13,250 nt of DNA. Origin: Aquincola sp. Lineage in GTDB: Bacteria; Pseudomonadota; Gammaproteobacteria; Burkholderiales; Burkholderiaceae_C. Position numbers and translations under genes: made by a program. Location of the stretch: the NCBI GenBank assembly GCA_029884035.1, contig JAOUIM010000054.1, forward strand, positions 1 through 13,250, written 5' to 3'. Below, piece by piece: positions 1 to 7,350 of the stretch (its first letter is position 1; each line of letters starts with the position of its first letter). The notes below the pieces were generated by a model. That model did not search any database and was not told the origin of the DNA. It was given only the letters and a program-made list of their open reading frames with translations.

Positions 1-2015
1 AGCAGCAAATCGACCTCGGCGTAGGAACGAAGGTAGCTGGTGCGGTCGGTCGGCGGTGCCAGCAGCAGCCGGGCCGCTTCGATTCCCGCGGCCTCGAACC
101 GCGCGCGTAGCCCGGCTTCGCCGGCGCGGTCGGTCTGCCTGTTCTGCACGCGCAGCCGCGCGCCGGGCACTGCGTCGAGCACCCGCTTCCACGCGGCGAG
201 CACCGGATCGCAAACCTTGGCCAAGTTCTGGTAGCAGCCGAAGGTTACCTCGCCGCCGCGCAACGCCGCGAGCGGCCCGATTGGAAACGACTCCGCACCG
301 CCCGGGGGGCAAAAACAAAGCCGCGTTTCAGGCAGCCGCCAGACTGTCTCGACGTAGTCGCCCTCCTCGCCGTCGCGTATGGAAAGCGGGTCGGCGATCA
401 CGTAGTCGATAGCCTCAACACCAGTGCTGGCCCAGTAGCCCAGCCAGCTCGCCTGCACTGGGGCGGGCCGCCATGCGAATATGGGCAACCGGTCGTAGCC
501 CGAGTGGCCCGCCAAGTCCAGCAGGACGTGGATCCGCTCGTCACGAATTCGCGTGGCCGCAGCCTCGTCACCGGAGCTGGCCAGTGGCACCCAGCCCGCG
601 CAATGCGCCATGAGCCTGCGGCTGACCTCGTCCTCGTGGGCGGCGGTGGGAAACGCCACTAGGTCGACGCCAGCGGCCCGCAGGTGTGGCATTACGCTTT
701 CGACGAAGAAGCCCACCGGGTGCGTGCGCAGGTCGCCAGAGACCAGCCCGACGCGCAGGCGCGGTGGCGTGTTGTCCTGCTGGGCCGGCCAGTCTGCGAA
801 CGGACGCGCCATCTTTGCGACCAACGCGCCGTACTGCCGCGCCGCGTCGCGGTAGGCCCGTGGCGCATCAAGGTACGTCAGCACGAAGAGCCGGTCCGAT
901 TGCACGGCGGGCACTGACGGGTCAAGCGACACCGCGCGGTCGAGCAGTTCCAACGCCTCGCCGACCGCGCCCCGCTGCAGCGCCAGGACGCCCAGGTTTC
1001 CCAGGGGCCGAGCGTTGGTCGGTTCGAGTTCGCAGGCGCGCCTGAAGCACTCTGCGGCCTCCGCAGGGCGATCGAGCTTGCCGTTCGCGGTGCCCAGATT
1101 GATCCAGCCTGGCGCGGACTCTGGCGCGATCTTGGTGAGCTGCGCTGCCGCCGCCAGCGCAGCCTCGTAGCGGCCGCGGGTGATTTCTGCGTGGCTCAGG
1201 TTCACCAGCGCCGGCGTGTGGCGCGCGTCGCGTTCTAGGGCCATCGCGTAGGCCGCGCAAGCCGCATCGACCTTGCCAACGCCGAGCAGCCCGTCGCCCA
1301 GCCGCGTGCACAGCTCGGCCGTCCCCGGGCGATGGGCCAGGCCCTGCTCGAAAGCCCGCGTGGCCGCCGTGACGTCTCCCGACTCGAGCAAGAGGTGGCC
1401 CATGGGCACGCGCGCCTCGACCATCTGTGGCAACAACTCCAGTGCTGCTCGGTAGGCGGCGATCGCGCCGACCACGTCGCCGCTGACTCGGTTCAGGTTC
1501 CCGCGTAAGAACAGGAGCTCAGGCTCGCGCGGCTGCTGTGCAAGCCCGGCGTCGACCACCTCGGCCGCGCGGCCCACCTTGTTGAGGGTCACCAGCGCCC
1601 TTACCAACGGCGCGCGCGCCGGCATGAATCCGGGTTGGATGCGGATCGCAGCCTCGAACCGCTCGACTGCCTCGGTCGGGTCGCCCCGGGCTTGGGCGAT
1701 CGTGCCAAGCATGAATAGCGCGTCGACATGCTCCGGCCGGCGGCAGACCACGCCCACGAGAATCTCAGCGGCCGCATCCATCTGGCCAAGTTCCATGCGC
1801 GCGAAACCCAGGTTCACGGCCGCGTCGAGATGCTGCGGATCGGCCACGAGCGCGTCGGCATAGCACCGCGCGGCGTCACCCGGCCTCCCTGCGTCGAGCA
1901 TGCGATTGCCCTCGGCGACAAGCGTGGCGGCGTCCGGCGGTAAGGCCTGCGTCGGCGCCGGCGCGGGGGGCCGTGCGGAGCTGTTGCCGCCGCGGAGTTT
2001 GTTGAGCCAGTTCAC
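1..2015 (-). CDS. TPR repeat O-GlcNAc transferase-like (SPINDLY/OGT family) glycosyltransferase, partial
   Basis: The reading frame stays open from a GTG at 2015-2013 to the left window edge, giving 671 complete codons without the natural C-terminus. Residues about 29-365 are tandem 34-residue TPR units (for example around DAAVNLGFARMELGQ and GWINLGTANGKL). From about residue 415 comes the OGT/SPINDLY catalytic region: HPVGFF (H432), IHVLLDLAGH (H496, H504), RPAPVQASWLGY and VTFGCYQNLAKV. H432 and H496 fall where family members keep conserved active-site histidines. Such enzymes transfer a sugar from a nucleotide-sugar donor, probably UDP-GlcNAc, to protein; bacterial substrates include flagellins and adhesins, but none is identifiable here. 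The GTG overlaps the stop of the upstream small gene (GTGA), implying translational coupling. The missing end should hold the rest of the donor-binding fold. Family assignment is firm; substrate is unknown. Confidence 0.9.
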   Translation of the reverse strand, partial: MNWLNKLRGGNSSARPPAPAPTQALPPDAATLVAEGNRMLDAGRPGDAARCYADALVADPQHLDAAVNLGFARMELGQMDAAAEILVGVVCRRPEHVDALFMLGTIAQARGDPTEAVERFEAAIRIQPGFMPARAPLVRALVTLNKVGRAAEVVDAGLAQQPREPELLFLRGNLNRVSGDVVGAIAAYRAALELLPQMVEARVPMGHLLLESGDVTAATRAFEQGLAHRPGTAELCTRLGDGLLGVGKVDAACAAYAMALERDARHTPALVNLSHAEITRGRYEAALAAAAQLTKIAPESAPGWINLGTANGKLDRPAEAAECFRRACELEPTNARPLGNLGVLALQRGAVGEALELLDRAVSLDPSVPAVQSDRLFVLTYLDAPRAYRDAARQYGALVAKMARPFADWPAQQDNTPPRLRVGLVSGDLRTHPVGFFVESVMPHLRAAGVDLVAFPTAAHEDEVSRRLMAHCAGWVPLASSGDEAAATRIRDERIHVLLDLAGHSGYDRLPIFAWRPAPVQASWLGYWASTGVEAIDYVIADPLSIRDGEEGDYVETVWRLPETRLCFCPPGGAESFPIGPLAALRGGEVTFGCYQNLAKVCDPVLAAWKRVLDAVPGARLRVQNRQTDRAGEAGLRARFEAAGIEAARLLLAPPTDRTSYLRSYAEVDLL

Positions 2016-2311
2016 CGGAACTGCAACATCAGCAGGTCGGTCAGTTGGTCGACTGTCCGGGCCGGGTAGCCGGCGTCGCGCAGCGCCCACTTGAATGCGT
2101 TTCCGACCTTGGCTTTCTGGAACATGTTGAGGCGGTGGTCCGTGCGGAACGCAGTCACCGTGCGGTCCAGCTGGGCGATCGCGGATCGCGCCTTACTCTC
2201 GAACTTGCGCTCGCTCAGCTCGGCGTTCAGGGGCACCCGGGCCATAAAGGATTTCGCCAGCTCGGTGCCGAAGGCTTCCGCGGCCTTTGCGTCGAACCAT
2301 TCGAAGACCAT
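2012..2311 (-). CDS. Small conserved-looking hypothetical protein upstream of the glycosyltransferase
   Basis: A 99-residue protein, not recognised. The frame is open far upstream, but the divergent aminotransferase at 2392 limits it. Two ATGs compete: 2320 (102 residues) and 2311. I chose 2311 because AAAGGG on the minus strand lies 9 bases upstream of it, whereas it directly abuts the 2320 ATG. The product starts MVFEWFDAKAAEAFG, is mixed-charge and probably helical, and has no signal peptide, membrane segment or cysteine. Its C-terminal half (KVGNAFKWALRDAGYP, then VDQLTDLLMLQF) looks like a compact folded domain. The TGA overlaps the GTG of the glycosyltransferase by four bases, so the two are probably co-translated and may be functionally linked. 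A cytosolic accessory or chaperone role is possible but only a guess. Confidence 0.75.
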   Translation of the reverse strand: MVFEWFDAKAAEAFGTELAKSFMARVPLNAELSERKFESKARSAIAQLDRTVTAFRTDHRLNMFQKAKVGNAFKWALRDAGYPARTVDQLTDLLMLQFR

Positions 2312-2391
2312 CGATTGCATCCCTTTGTCGATACCTGACGAGATGATCGCATGCCGAACGTAGACTGCCGCAGCCTGGAAGGAACCTGACC

Positions 2392-3570
2392 ATGAAGACT
2401 GCCGCACGGCTCGACCACATCGAGCCGTTCTACGTGATGGAGTGCGCCAAGGCCGCGCGCGAGATCGCACAGGGACCGTTGTGCGACGCGGCGCGCGGCG
2501 GGCGGCCGATGATCTACCTGAACATCGGCGAGCCCGACTTCACGGCCGCGCCGCTGGTTGTCGAGGCCGCGGCGCGGTGCATGGCCGCGGGCCGCACGCA
2601 GTACACCCAGGCCACCGGGCTGCCCGAACTGCGCGATGCGATTTCGCGGTGGTACCGACAGCGGTTCGGCCTGGCGATCGACCCTGCGCGGATTGTCGTC
2701 ACGGCGGGCGCGTCGGCCGCGCTGCAGTTGGTCACCCTCGCGCTCGTTGACGCAGGCGACGAGCTGCTGCTGCCCGATCCGAGCTACCCCTGCAACCGCC
2801 ATTTCGTGGCGGCCGCGGGCGGCCGCGCGGTGCTGCTGCCCGCCGGGGCCGAGCATCGCTTCCAGCTCGACGCGGCGGCGGTCGACGCGGCCTGGGGTTC
2901 GCGCACGCGGGGCGTGCTGCTCGCTTCGCCATCCAACCCGACCGGGACCTCGATCGAGCGTGGCGAAATGCGTCGGATCGTCGAGACCGTGCGGGCGCGC
3001 GGCGGCTTCACGCTGGTCGACGAGATCTACCTCGGCCTGTCGTACAACGAGGCTTTCGGCCACAGCGCGCTCGAGCACGGGGACGACGTCATCGCGATCA
3101 ACAGCTTCTCGAAGTACTTCGGCATGACCGGGTGGCGGCTGGGATGGCTCGTGCTGCCGAGCGCGCTCGTGAGCGCGGTCGAGAAGCTGGCGCAGAACCT
3201 GTACATCTGTGCCTCTTCGCTGGCGCAGCACGCTGCGCTCGCCTGCTTCGAGCCCGCTTCGATCGCCGAGTACGAGCGCCGCCGGGCCGCGTTCCGGGCC
3301 CGCCGCGACTTCATCGTGCCGGCGCTCGACGCGCTGGGGCTGGCTGTGCCGGTGCCGCCCGACGGCGCCTTCTATGCCTACGCGGATGTGAGCGCCCATG
3401 CCGCGAACAGCTGGGACTTCTGCTTCGACCTGATGCGCCGGGCCCAAGTGGCGCTGACACCCGGGCGCGACTTCGGTCCGCATGCGGGGGAGCGCTTCCT
3501 GAGGCTGTCGTTCGCCAGCGCGATGCCACAGCTCGAGGACGCCGTAGACCGCCTTCGGCGCCTCCTGTAG
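2392..3570 (+). CDS. Pyridoxal-phosphate-dependent aminotransferase, class I/II
   Basis: A complete 392-residue fold type I aminotransferase, the usual family length. Visible family motifs are NIGEPDF (44-50) near the substrate pocket, SPSNPTG with N182, VDEIY with D210 (contacts the PLP pyridine nitrogen) and Y213, NSFSKYFGMTGWRLGW with K241 as the expected Schiff-base lysine, and LRLSF with R371, the likely carboxylate-binding arginine. It should move an amino group between an amino acid and a 2-oxo acid in the cytosol; it resembles the aspartate/alanine-type subgroup, but substrate cannot be read from sequence. The ATG at 2392 has a strong ribosome site (GGAAGGA, 2377-2383) eight bases upstream. 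It is divergent from the small gene at 2311 and separated from the kinase downstream by 153 bp, so it may be monocistronic. Confidence 0.93.
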   Translation: MKTAARLDHIEPFYVMECAKAAREIAQGPLCDAARGGRPMIYLNIGEPDFTAAPLVVEAAARCMAAGRTQYTQATGLPELRDAISRWYRQRFGLAIDPARIVVTAGASAALQLVTLALVDAGDELLLPDPSYPCNRHFVAAAGGRAVLLPAGAEHRFQLDAAAVDAAWGSRTRGVLLASPSNPTGTSIERGEMRRIVETVRARGGFTLVDEIYLGLSYNEAFGHSALEHGDDVIAINSFSKYFGMTGWRLGWLVLPSALVSAVEKLAQNLYICASSLAQHAALACFEPASIAEYERRRAAFRARRDFIVPALDALGLAVPVPPDGAFYAYADVSAHAANSWDFCFDLMRRAQVALTPGRDFGPHAGERFLRLSFASAMPQLEDAVDRLRRLL

Positions 3571-3723
3571 CGTATCCGCCCAACCCGTATGTGCCGTGCG
3601 CGTGCGAATGGCCCAGTCATGCCGGCCCGATGGTGACAAAGCGTTAAGGACGCGACCGTTGACACGCTTTGCGCGTAGTCCCCTGGAGCCGGCTGCACGA
3701 TTGGCCGATAAGCTCGCGATTCG
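3571..3723 (+). promoter_or_regulatory. Intergenic region upstream of the kinase, with inverted repeat and lone -35-like box
   Basis: No gene is seen. A perfect 7-bp inverted repeat, AAAGCGT (3638-3644) and ACGCTTT (3664-3670), flanks a consensus -35 hexamer TTGACA (3659-3664) whose last base belongs to the right arm. There is no convincing -10 box 16-18 bases downstream; GATAAG (3707-3712) is too far from it. This may be a regulated promoter for the kinase-lipoprotein pair with the repeat as an operator, but that is inference. No uridine-tract terminator is visible after the aminotransferase. Confidence 0.3.
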
Positions 3724-5370
3724 ATGACCAAAGGAACGCCCGACTCCCGGCCCGGTCCGGGGCCCGACGCCGCGCTCGACGCGGGCGACGACGACGCCTT
3801 CGCGGCCACCGTGGTCGAGGAGATGCTCGAGGGCGACGACGGCGAAGGCGTGCCCGGCAGCGTGCCGCCGGACGAGCGGCAACTGCAGTCGATGCCCACG
3901 ATCGGCCATGTCGGCCGCTACGCGCTCAAGCACCAGCTCGGCGCTGGCGGGCTGGGCGCGGTGTACGCCGCCCTCGATCCGCTGTTGTCGCGGCCGATCG
4001 CGGTCAAGATGCTGCGGGTCGCCGAGCTGGCGCCGGCGCAGCGTGAATCGCTCGAGTCGCAGCTGCTGGCGGAGGCGCGCGCAGCAGCCGGACTGAACCA
4101 CCCGAACATCGTCACCGTGTACGACGCGGGCCTCGCCGACGAGGGCGTGTACATCGCGATGGAGCGCCTGAAGGGGCGCGACCTGCGGCAACTGCTGGCC
4201 GACGGCTGGCGGCCCGACGCGGTGCAGGCTGCGCGCATCGCCAAGCGACTGGCTGATGCACTTGCCTACGCGCACGACAAAGGCGTCGTGCATTGCGACA
4301 TCAAGCCAGCCAACATCTTCATGACCGGCCGCACCCAGCCCAAGGTGCTGGACTTCGGCATCGCGCGTGTGGCGCAGCAGCGCGCGAACCGTCCCGAGAT
4401 TGCTGCGAATGTCGACATCGATCCCGAACCGTCGGACACCTCGGTGCCGCCGCCCGAGCTGGGATCGCCGTACTACGTTTCGCCCGAGCACCTGCGCGGC
4501 GAACTGCTCGATGCGCGCGCGGACGTCTACGGCGTGGGCGTCGTGCTGTACGAACTGCTCACCGGCCGGCGCGCCTTTGGAGGCGCCACGCTCGAGGCCA
4601 TCCGCCACGCGGTGCTCGAGGGCCCGGTGGCGCCCGCGCACACGGTCAACGCGAAGGCCGATGCAGCGCTGTCGGGGATCGTCGCGCGCGCGATGGCGCG
4701 CAAGCCTGGCGACCGCTACCGCTCGGCGAGACAGCTGTCGCGCGCGCTGCGCACCTGGATTAGCGACGAGACCAATGGTGTCGGCCACAAGACGACGGTG
4801 CGTGCACGAGCGGGATGGATCTGGGCGATCGGTGGCACGATGGCGGTTGGCGTGGTGGCGGCCGTCTGGCTGCTGGCGCCGCGAGACACCGTCGCGGCGC
4901 ACGAGACCGCGATGGCTGCTCCCACCGTCGCGCCTGCGTCCGCGGGCACGCCCGCCGCGCCGGCGAACCGGACCCAGGCCGCGCCGGCGGCGGTGCCTGA
5001 GGCCGCGGCGCTCGTCGCAGCCGCCGCGCCCCCCATTGCCGCGCCGCCGCCCGCGCCAGTCCGCGCGCGACCGGCGGCCACGCGCAGCAAGGACAGCAGC
5101 CGCGCGACGGCGCGCGAGGCCGTCGCGCCGCCGCTGCCGCCGGCGGCTCCCGCGACGCCCGTGCAGGGCGTGCTGCAGCTCGCGGTGAGTCCTTGGGGCC
5201 ATGTCGAGGTGGACGGCAAGCCGATGGGCACCACGCCACCGCTGTCGCGCCTGACGTTGGCCGTGGGCGCGCACCAGATCGTGATCCGCAATGACGACGC
5301 CGTACATAGCGCCAGCGTCACGGTCAGCGAGGACAAGCCGGTCACGCTGCGGCACCGGTTCGGATCGTGA
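3724..5370 (+). CDS. Membrane-anchored Ser/Thr protein kinase with C-terminal PEGA domain
   Basis: A 548-residue Hanks-type kinase. After an acidic N-terminal stretch, the kinase domain (about 65-345) shows the glycine loop LGAGGLGAVY (72-81), K95 in AVKML, E117 as probable helix-C glutamate, the catalytic loop HCDIKPAN (190-197, catalytic D192, N197), DFG (210-212) and YVSPE (251-255). The arginine of HRD is replaced by C191, so this is a non-RD kinase. The DFG-to-PE segment is long (about 46 residues) with an acidic, proline-rich insert. One membrane helix (about 364-386) and an Ala/Pro-rich linker lead to a PEGA-like domain (about 481-546), expected in the periplasm. It should phosphorylate cytosolic proteins in response to an envelope signal. 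No clear Shine-Dalgarno precedes the ATG at 3724. It overlaps the lipoprotein gene by GTGA, so the two likely act together. Confidence 0.9.
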   Translation: MTKGTPDSRPGPGPDAALDAGDDDAFAATVVEEMLEGDDGEGVPGSVPPDERQLQSMPTIGHVGRYALKHQLGAGGLGAVYAALDPLLSRPIAVKMLRVAELAPAQRESLESQLLAEARAAAGLNHPNIVTVYDAGLADEGVYIAMERLKGRDLRQLLADGWRPDAVQAARIAKRLADALAYAHDKGVVHCDIKPANIFMTGRTQPKVLDFGIARVAQQRANRPEIAANVDIDPEPSDTSVPPPELGSPYYVSPEHLRGELLDARADVYGVGVVLYELLTGRRAFGGATLEAIRHAVLEGPVAPAHTVNAKADAALSGIVARAMARKPGDRYRSARQLSRALRTWISDETNGVGHKTTVRARAGWIWAIGGTMAVGVVAAVWLLAPRDTVAAHETAMAAPTVAPASAGTPAAPANRTQAAPAAVPEAAALVAAAAPPIAAPPPAPVRARPAATRSKDSSRATAREAVAPPLPPAAPATPVQGVLQLAVSPWGHVEVDGKPMGTTPPLSRLTLAVGAHQIVIRNDDAVHSASVTVSEDKPVTLRHRFGS

Positions 5371-5771
5371 TTCCGCGACGCCGGATCGGCGCTTGGCCTC
5401 GAACGCTCGCCGCCTTGGCCGTGGTGCTGCTGGCATCGGCGTGTGCCACCGAGCAGGGGTTGAGCGACGTGATGCAGCGCCCGGCCGAGCGCGCGTTGCT
5501 GGCCGGCCTGCGAGCCTACGAGGACGGGCAGTACACCGATGCCGAGCGCGAACTCAAGCGCGCGCTCGTCACGGGGCTGGTGAGCGCGAAGGACCAGTCC
5601 GCCGCGTACAAGCACCTGGCCTTCGTGTACTGCACCAGCAATCGTGTTGCCGAGTGCGACCAGGCATTCCGCCAGGCGATCGCCGCCGACCCCGAATTCG
5701 CACTGACGCGTGCCGAGGCGGGCCACCCGATGTGGGGCCCGGTGTACCGGCGCGTGACGGCCGGCCGCTGA
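5367..5771 (+). CDS. TPR-like lipoprotein resembling the TssQ family of T6SS-associated lipoproteins
   Basis: A 134-residue protein starting with GTG at 5367, overlapping the kinase stop by four bases. The N-terminus is a lipoprotein signal: arginine-rich start, hydrophobic core, then ASAC with C26 as the lipidation site; alanine at +2 suggests outer-membrane sorting. The mature part has TPR-like helices (ALLAGLRAYEDGQYTDAERE, then SAAYKHLAFVYCTSNRVAEC and FRQAIAADPEFAL) and ends with the distinctive stretch RAEAGHPMWGPVYRR. From memory this pattern fits the TssQ family associated with type VI secretion in Burkholderiales, often near a Ser/Thr kinase; I could not search to confirm. No other T6SS gene lies in the window, so the partner may be the kinase's periplasmic PEGA domain. 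Lipoprotein status is firm, family name moderate. Confidence 0.8.
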   Translation: MIPRRRIGAWPRTLAALAVVLLASACATEQGLSDVMQRPAERALLAGLRAYEDGQYTDAERELKRALVTGLVSAKDQSAAYKHLAFVYCTSNRVAECDQAFRQAIAADPEFALTRAEAGHPMWGPVYRRVTAGR

Positions 5772-5817
5772 TCGCCCACGCCGACGCCGCACAGCGCCGT
5801 AGGCGACGGCGGCGATA
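5772..5817 (+). promoter_or_regulatory. Short gap before ybgC with a GC hairpin and a -10-like GATAAT
   Basis: This 46-base gap contains a 6-bp inverted repeat CGCCGT-aggcg-ACGGCG (5795-5811). It is not followed by a T tract, so it is not an intrinsic terminator. GATAAT at 5814-5819 resembles a sigma-70 -10 element and overlaps the annotated ybgC ATG; no good -35 lies 17 bases upstream. If GATAAT is a promoter, transcription would begin near 5826 and translation would have to start at the ATG at 5830. Otherwise ybgC is read through from the kinase operon. Confidence 0.25.
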
Positions 5818-6231
5818 ATGCCGCGCAGGATGACTCCACCGTTCTCGCACCCGGTGCGCGTGTACTGGGAAGACACCGACGCGGGTGGCGTGGTCTTCTA
5901 CGCCAACTACCTGAAGTTCTTCGAGCGTGCTCGCACCGAGTGGCTGCGTGCGGCCGGTTTCGGCCAGCGCGACCTGCAGGATCGATTCGGCGTGCTTTTC
6001 GTGGTCGCCGACACGACCGTGCGTTACCTCGCGCCGGCGCGCCTCGACGACGAGCTGACCGTCACCGTGCGGGCCGATGCGACGCGCGGTGCGACGCTCG
6101 TGCTCGAGCAGCAGGCCCTTCATGGCGGCAACGTGCTTGCCGAGAGTCGAATAAGCATCGCCTGCGTCGAGGCGGGAACCTTAAAGCCCCGGCGCATTCC
6201 CACACCGATCCTGGAAGCACTGAACGGATGA
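5818..6231 (+). CDS. ybgC: Tol-Pal-associated acyl-CoA thioesterase YbgC (hotdog fold)
   Basis: A 137-residue single hotdog-domain protein of the 4-hydroxybenzoyl-CoA thioesterase type, closely matching the usual length of YbgC. The signature RVYWEDTDAGGVVFYANYL carries the expected catalytic aspartate (D21), followed by FFERARTEWLR and, later, YLAPARLDDEL. It hydrolyses acyl-CoA thioesters in the cytosol; its link to Tol-Pal is mainly conserved synteny. The start is uncertain: ATG 5818 and ATG 5830 (133 residues, closer to the E. coli N-terminus) both lack a clear Shine-Dalgarno. The stop overlaps the tolQ ATG as ATGA (6228-6231), consistent with coupled translation. First gene of the tol operon. 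Confidence 0.93.
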   Translation: MPRRMTPPFSHPVRVYWEDTDAGGVVFYANYLKFFERARTEWLRAAGFGQRDLQDRFGVLFVVADTTVRYLAPARLDDELTVTVRADATRGATLVLEQQALHGGNVLAESRISIACVEAGTLKPRRIPTPILEALNG

Positions 6232-6908
6232 CCCAAGACCTCTCGATCTTCTCGCTGGTGCTTCACGCCAGCTTCGTCGTGCAGCTGGTGATGGCCGGCC
6301 TGATGATCACCTCGCTGATCAGCTGGACCGTCATCTTCGGCAAGCTGATCGGCCTGAAGCAGGTGCGTGTGCGCAACGACGACTTCGAGCGCGACTTCTG
6401 GTCCGGGCGCCAGCTGGGCGACCTGTACCAGGCCGCAAGCGGCAAGCCCTCGACCCACAAGAGCGCGCCGCTGGAACGCATCTTCGCCTCGGGCATGCGC
6501 GAGTTCCTGAAGCTTCGCGAGAAGAAGCTCGACGCCGCGGCCCAGCTCGATGGCGCGCGCCGGGCAATGCGTGCAAGCTTCCAGCGCGAGCTCGACGTGA
6601 TCGAAAGCCACCTCAGCTTCCTCGGCTCGGTTGGCTCCGTAAGTCCCTACGTCGGCCTGTTCGGCACAGTGTGGGGGATCATGCATGCCTTCGTCGGGCT
6701 GTCGAACCTGCAGCAGGTGACGCTGGCCACAGTGGCGCCGGGCATCGCCGAGGCGCTGGTGGCCACCGCGATCGGCCTGTTCGCAGCGATCCCCGCGGTG
6801 ATTGCCTACAACCGCTTCGCGCGCGACATCGACCGCATCGCGATCCAGTTGGAGACCTTCATCGAGGAGTTCTCCAACATCCTGCAGCGCAATGTCGCGA
6901 GTCACTAG
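6228..6908 (+). CDS. tolQ: Tol-Pal proton-channel subunit TolQ
   Basis: A 226-residue inner-membrane protein of the TolQ/ExbB/MotA family. It has one N-terminal helix (about 16-38), a long cytoplasmic loop, and two further helices (about 128-157 and 168-193) with the conserved stretches SVSPYVGLFGTVWGIMHAF and ATVAPGIAEALVATAIGLF. With TolR it forms the proton-driven motor that energises TolA for outer-membrane constriction. The ATG at 6228 overlaps the ybgC stop; GGAAG about 11 bases upstream is a modest ribosome site. The same frame is open upstream into ybgC, but the TolQ family N-terminus begins here. The tolR ATG follows the TAG with no gap. Confidence 0.97.
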   Translation: MTQDLSIFSLVLHASFVVQLVMAGLMITSLISWTVIFGKLIGLKQVRVRNDDFERDFWSGRQLGDLYQAASGKPSTHKSAPLERIFASGMREFLKLREKKLDAAAQLDGARRAMRASFQRELDVIESHLSFLGSVGSVSPYVGLFGTVWGIMHAFVGLSNLQQVTLATVAPGIAEALVATAIGLFAAIPAVIAYNRFARDIDRIAIQLETFIEEFSNILQRNVASH

Positions 6909-7343
<435 letters not shown>

Positions 7344-7350
7344 CATCGCG

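Noticed and set aside
3659..3674. Possible sigma-54 promoter (TTGACACG followed by TTGC).
   Set aside because: The spacing between the -24 and -12 elements is two bases too short and the -24 GG is not present.
2227..5436. A 1069-codon minus-strand open frame antisense to the aminotransferase and the kinase.
   Set aside because: It is Arg/Ala/His-rich with no recognisable domain, and mirrors codon bias of two well-supported plus-strand genes. GC-rich genomes produce such shadow frames.
5795..5811. Possible intrinsic terminator between the lipoprotein gene and ybgC.
   Set aside because: Six-pair GC stem but no T tract follows, so transcription probably reads through.
5940..6227. In-frame N-terminal extension of tolQ inside ybgC.
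   Set aside because: The extra residues are Arg/Ala-rich shadow sequence; TolQ homology begins at the ATG at 6228, which overlaps the ybgC stop.
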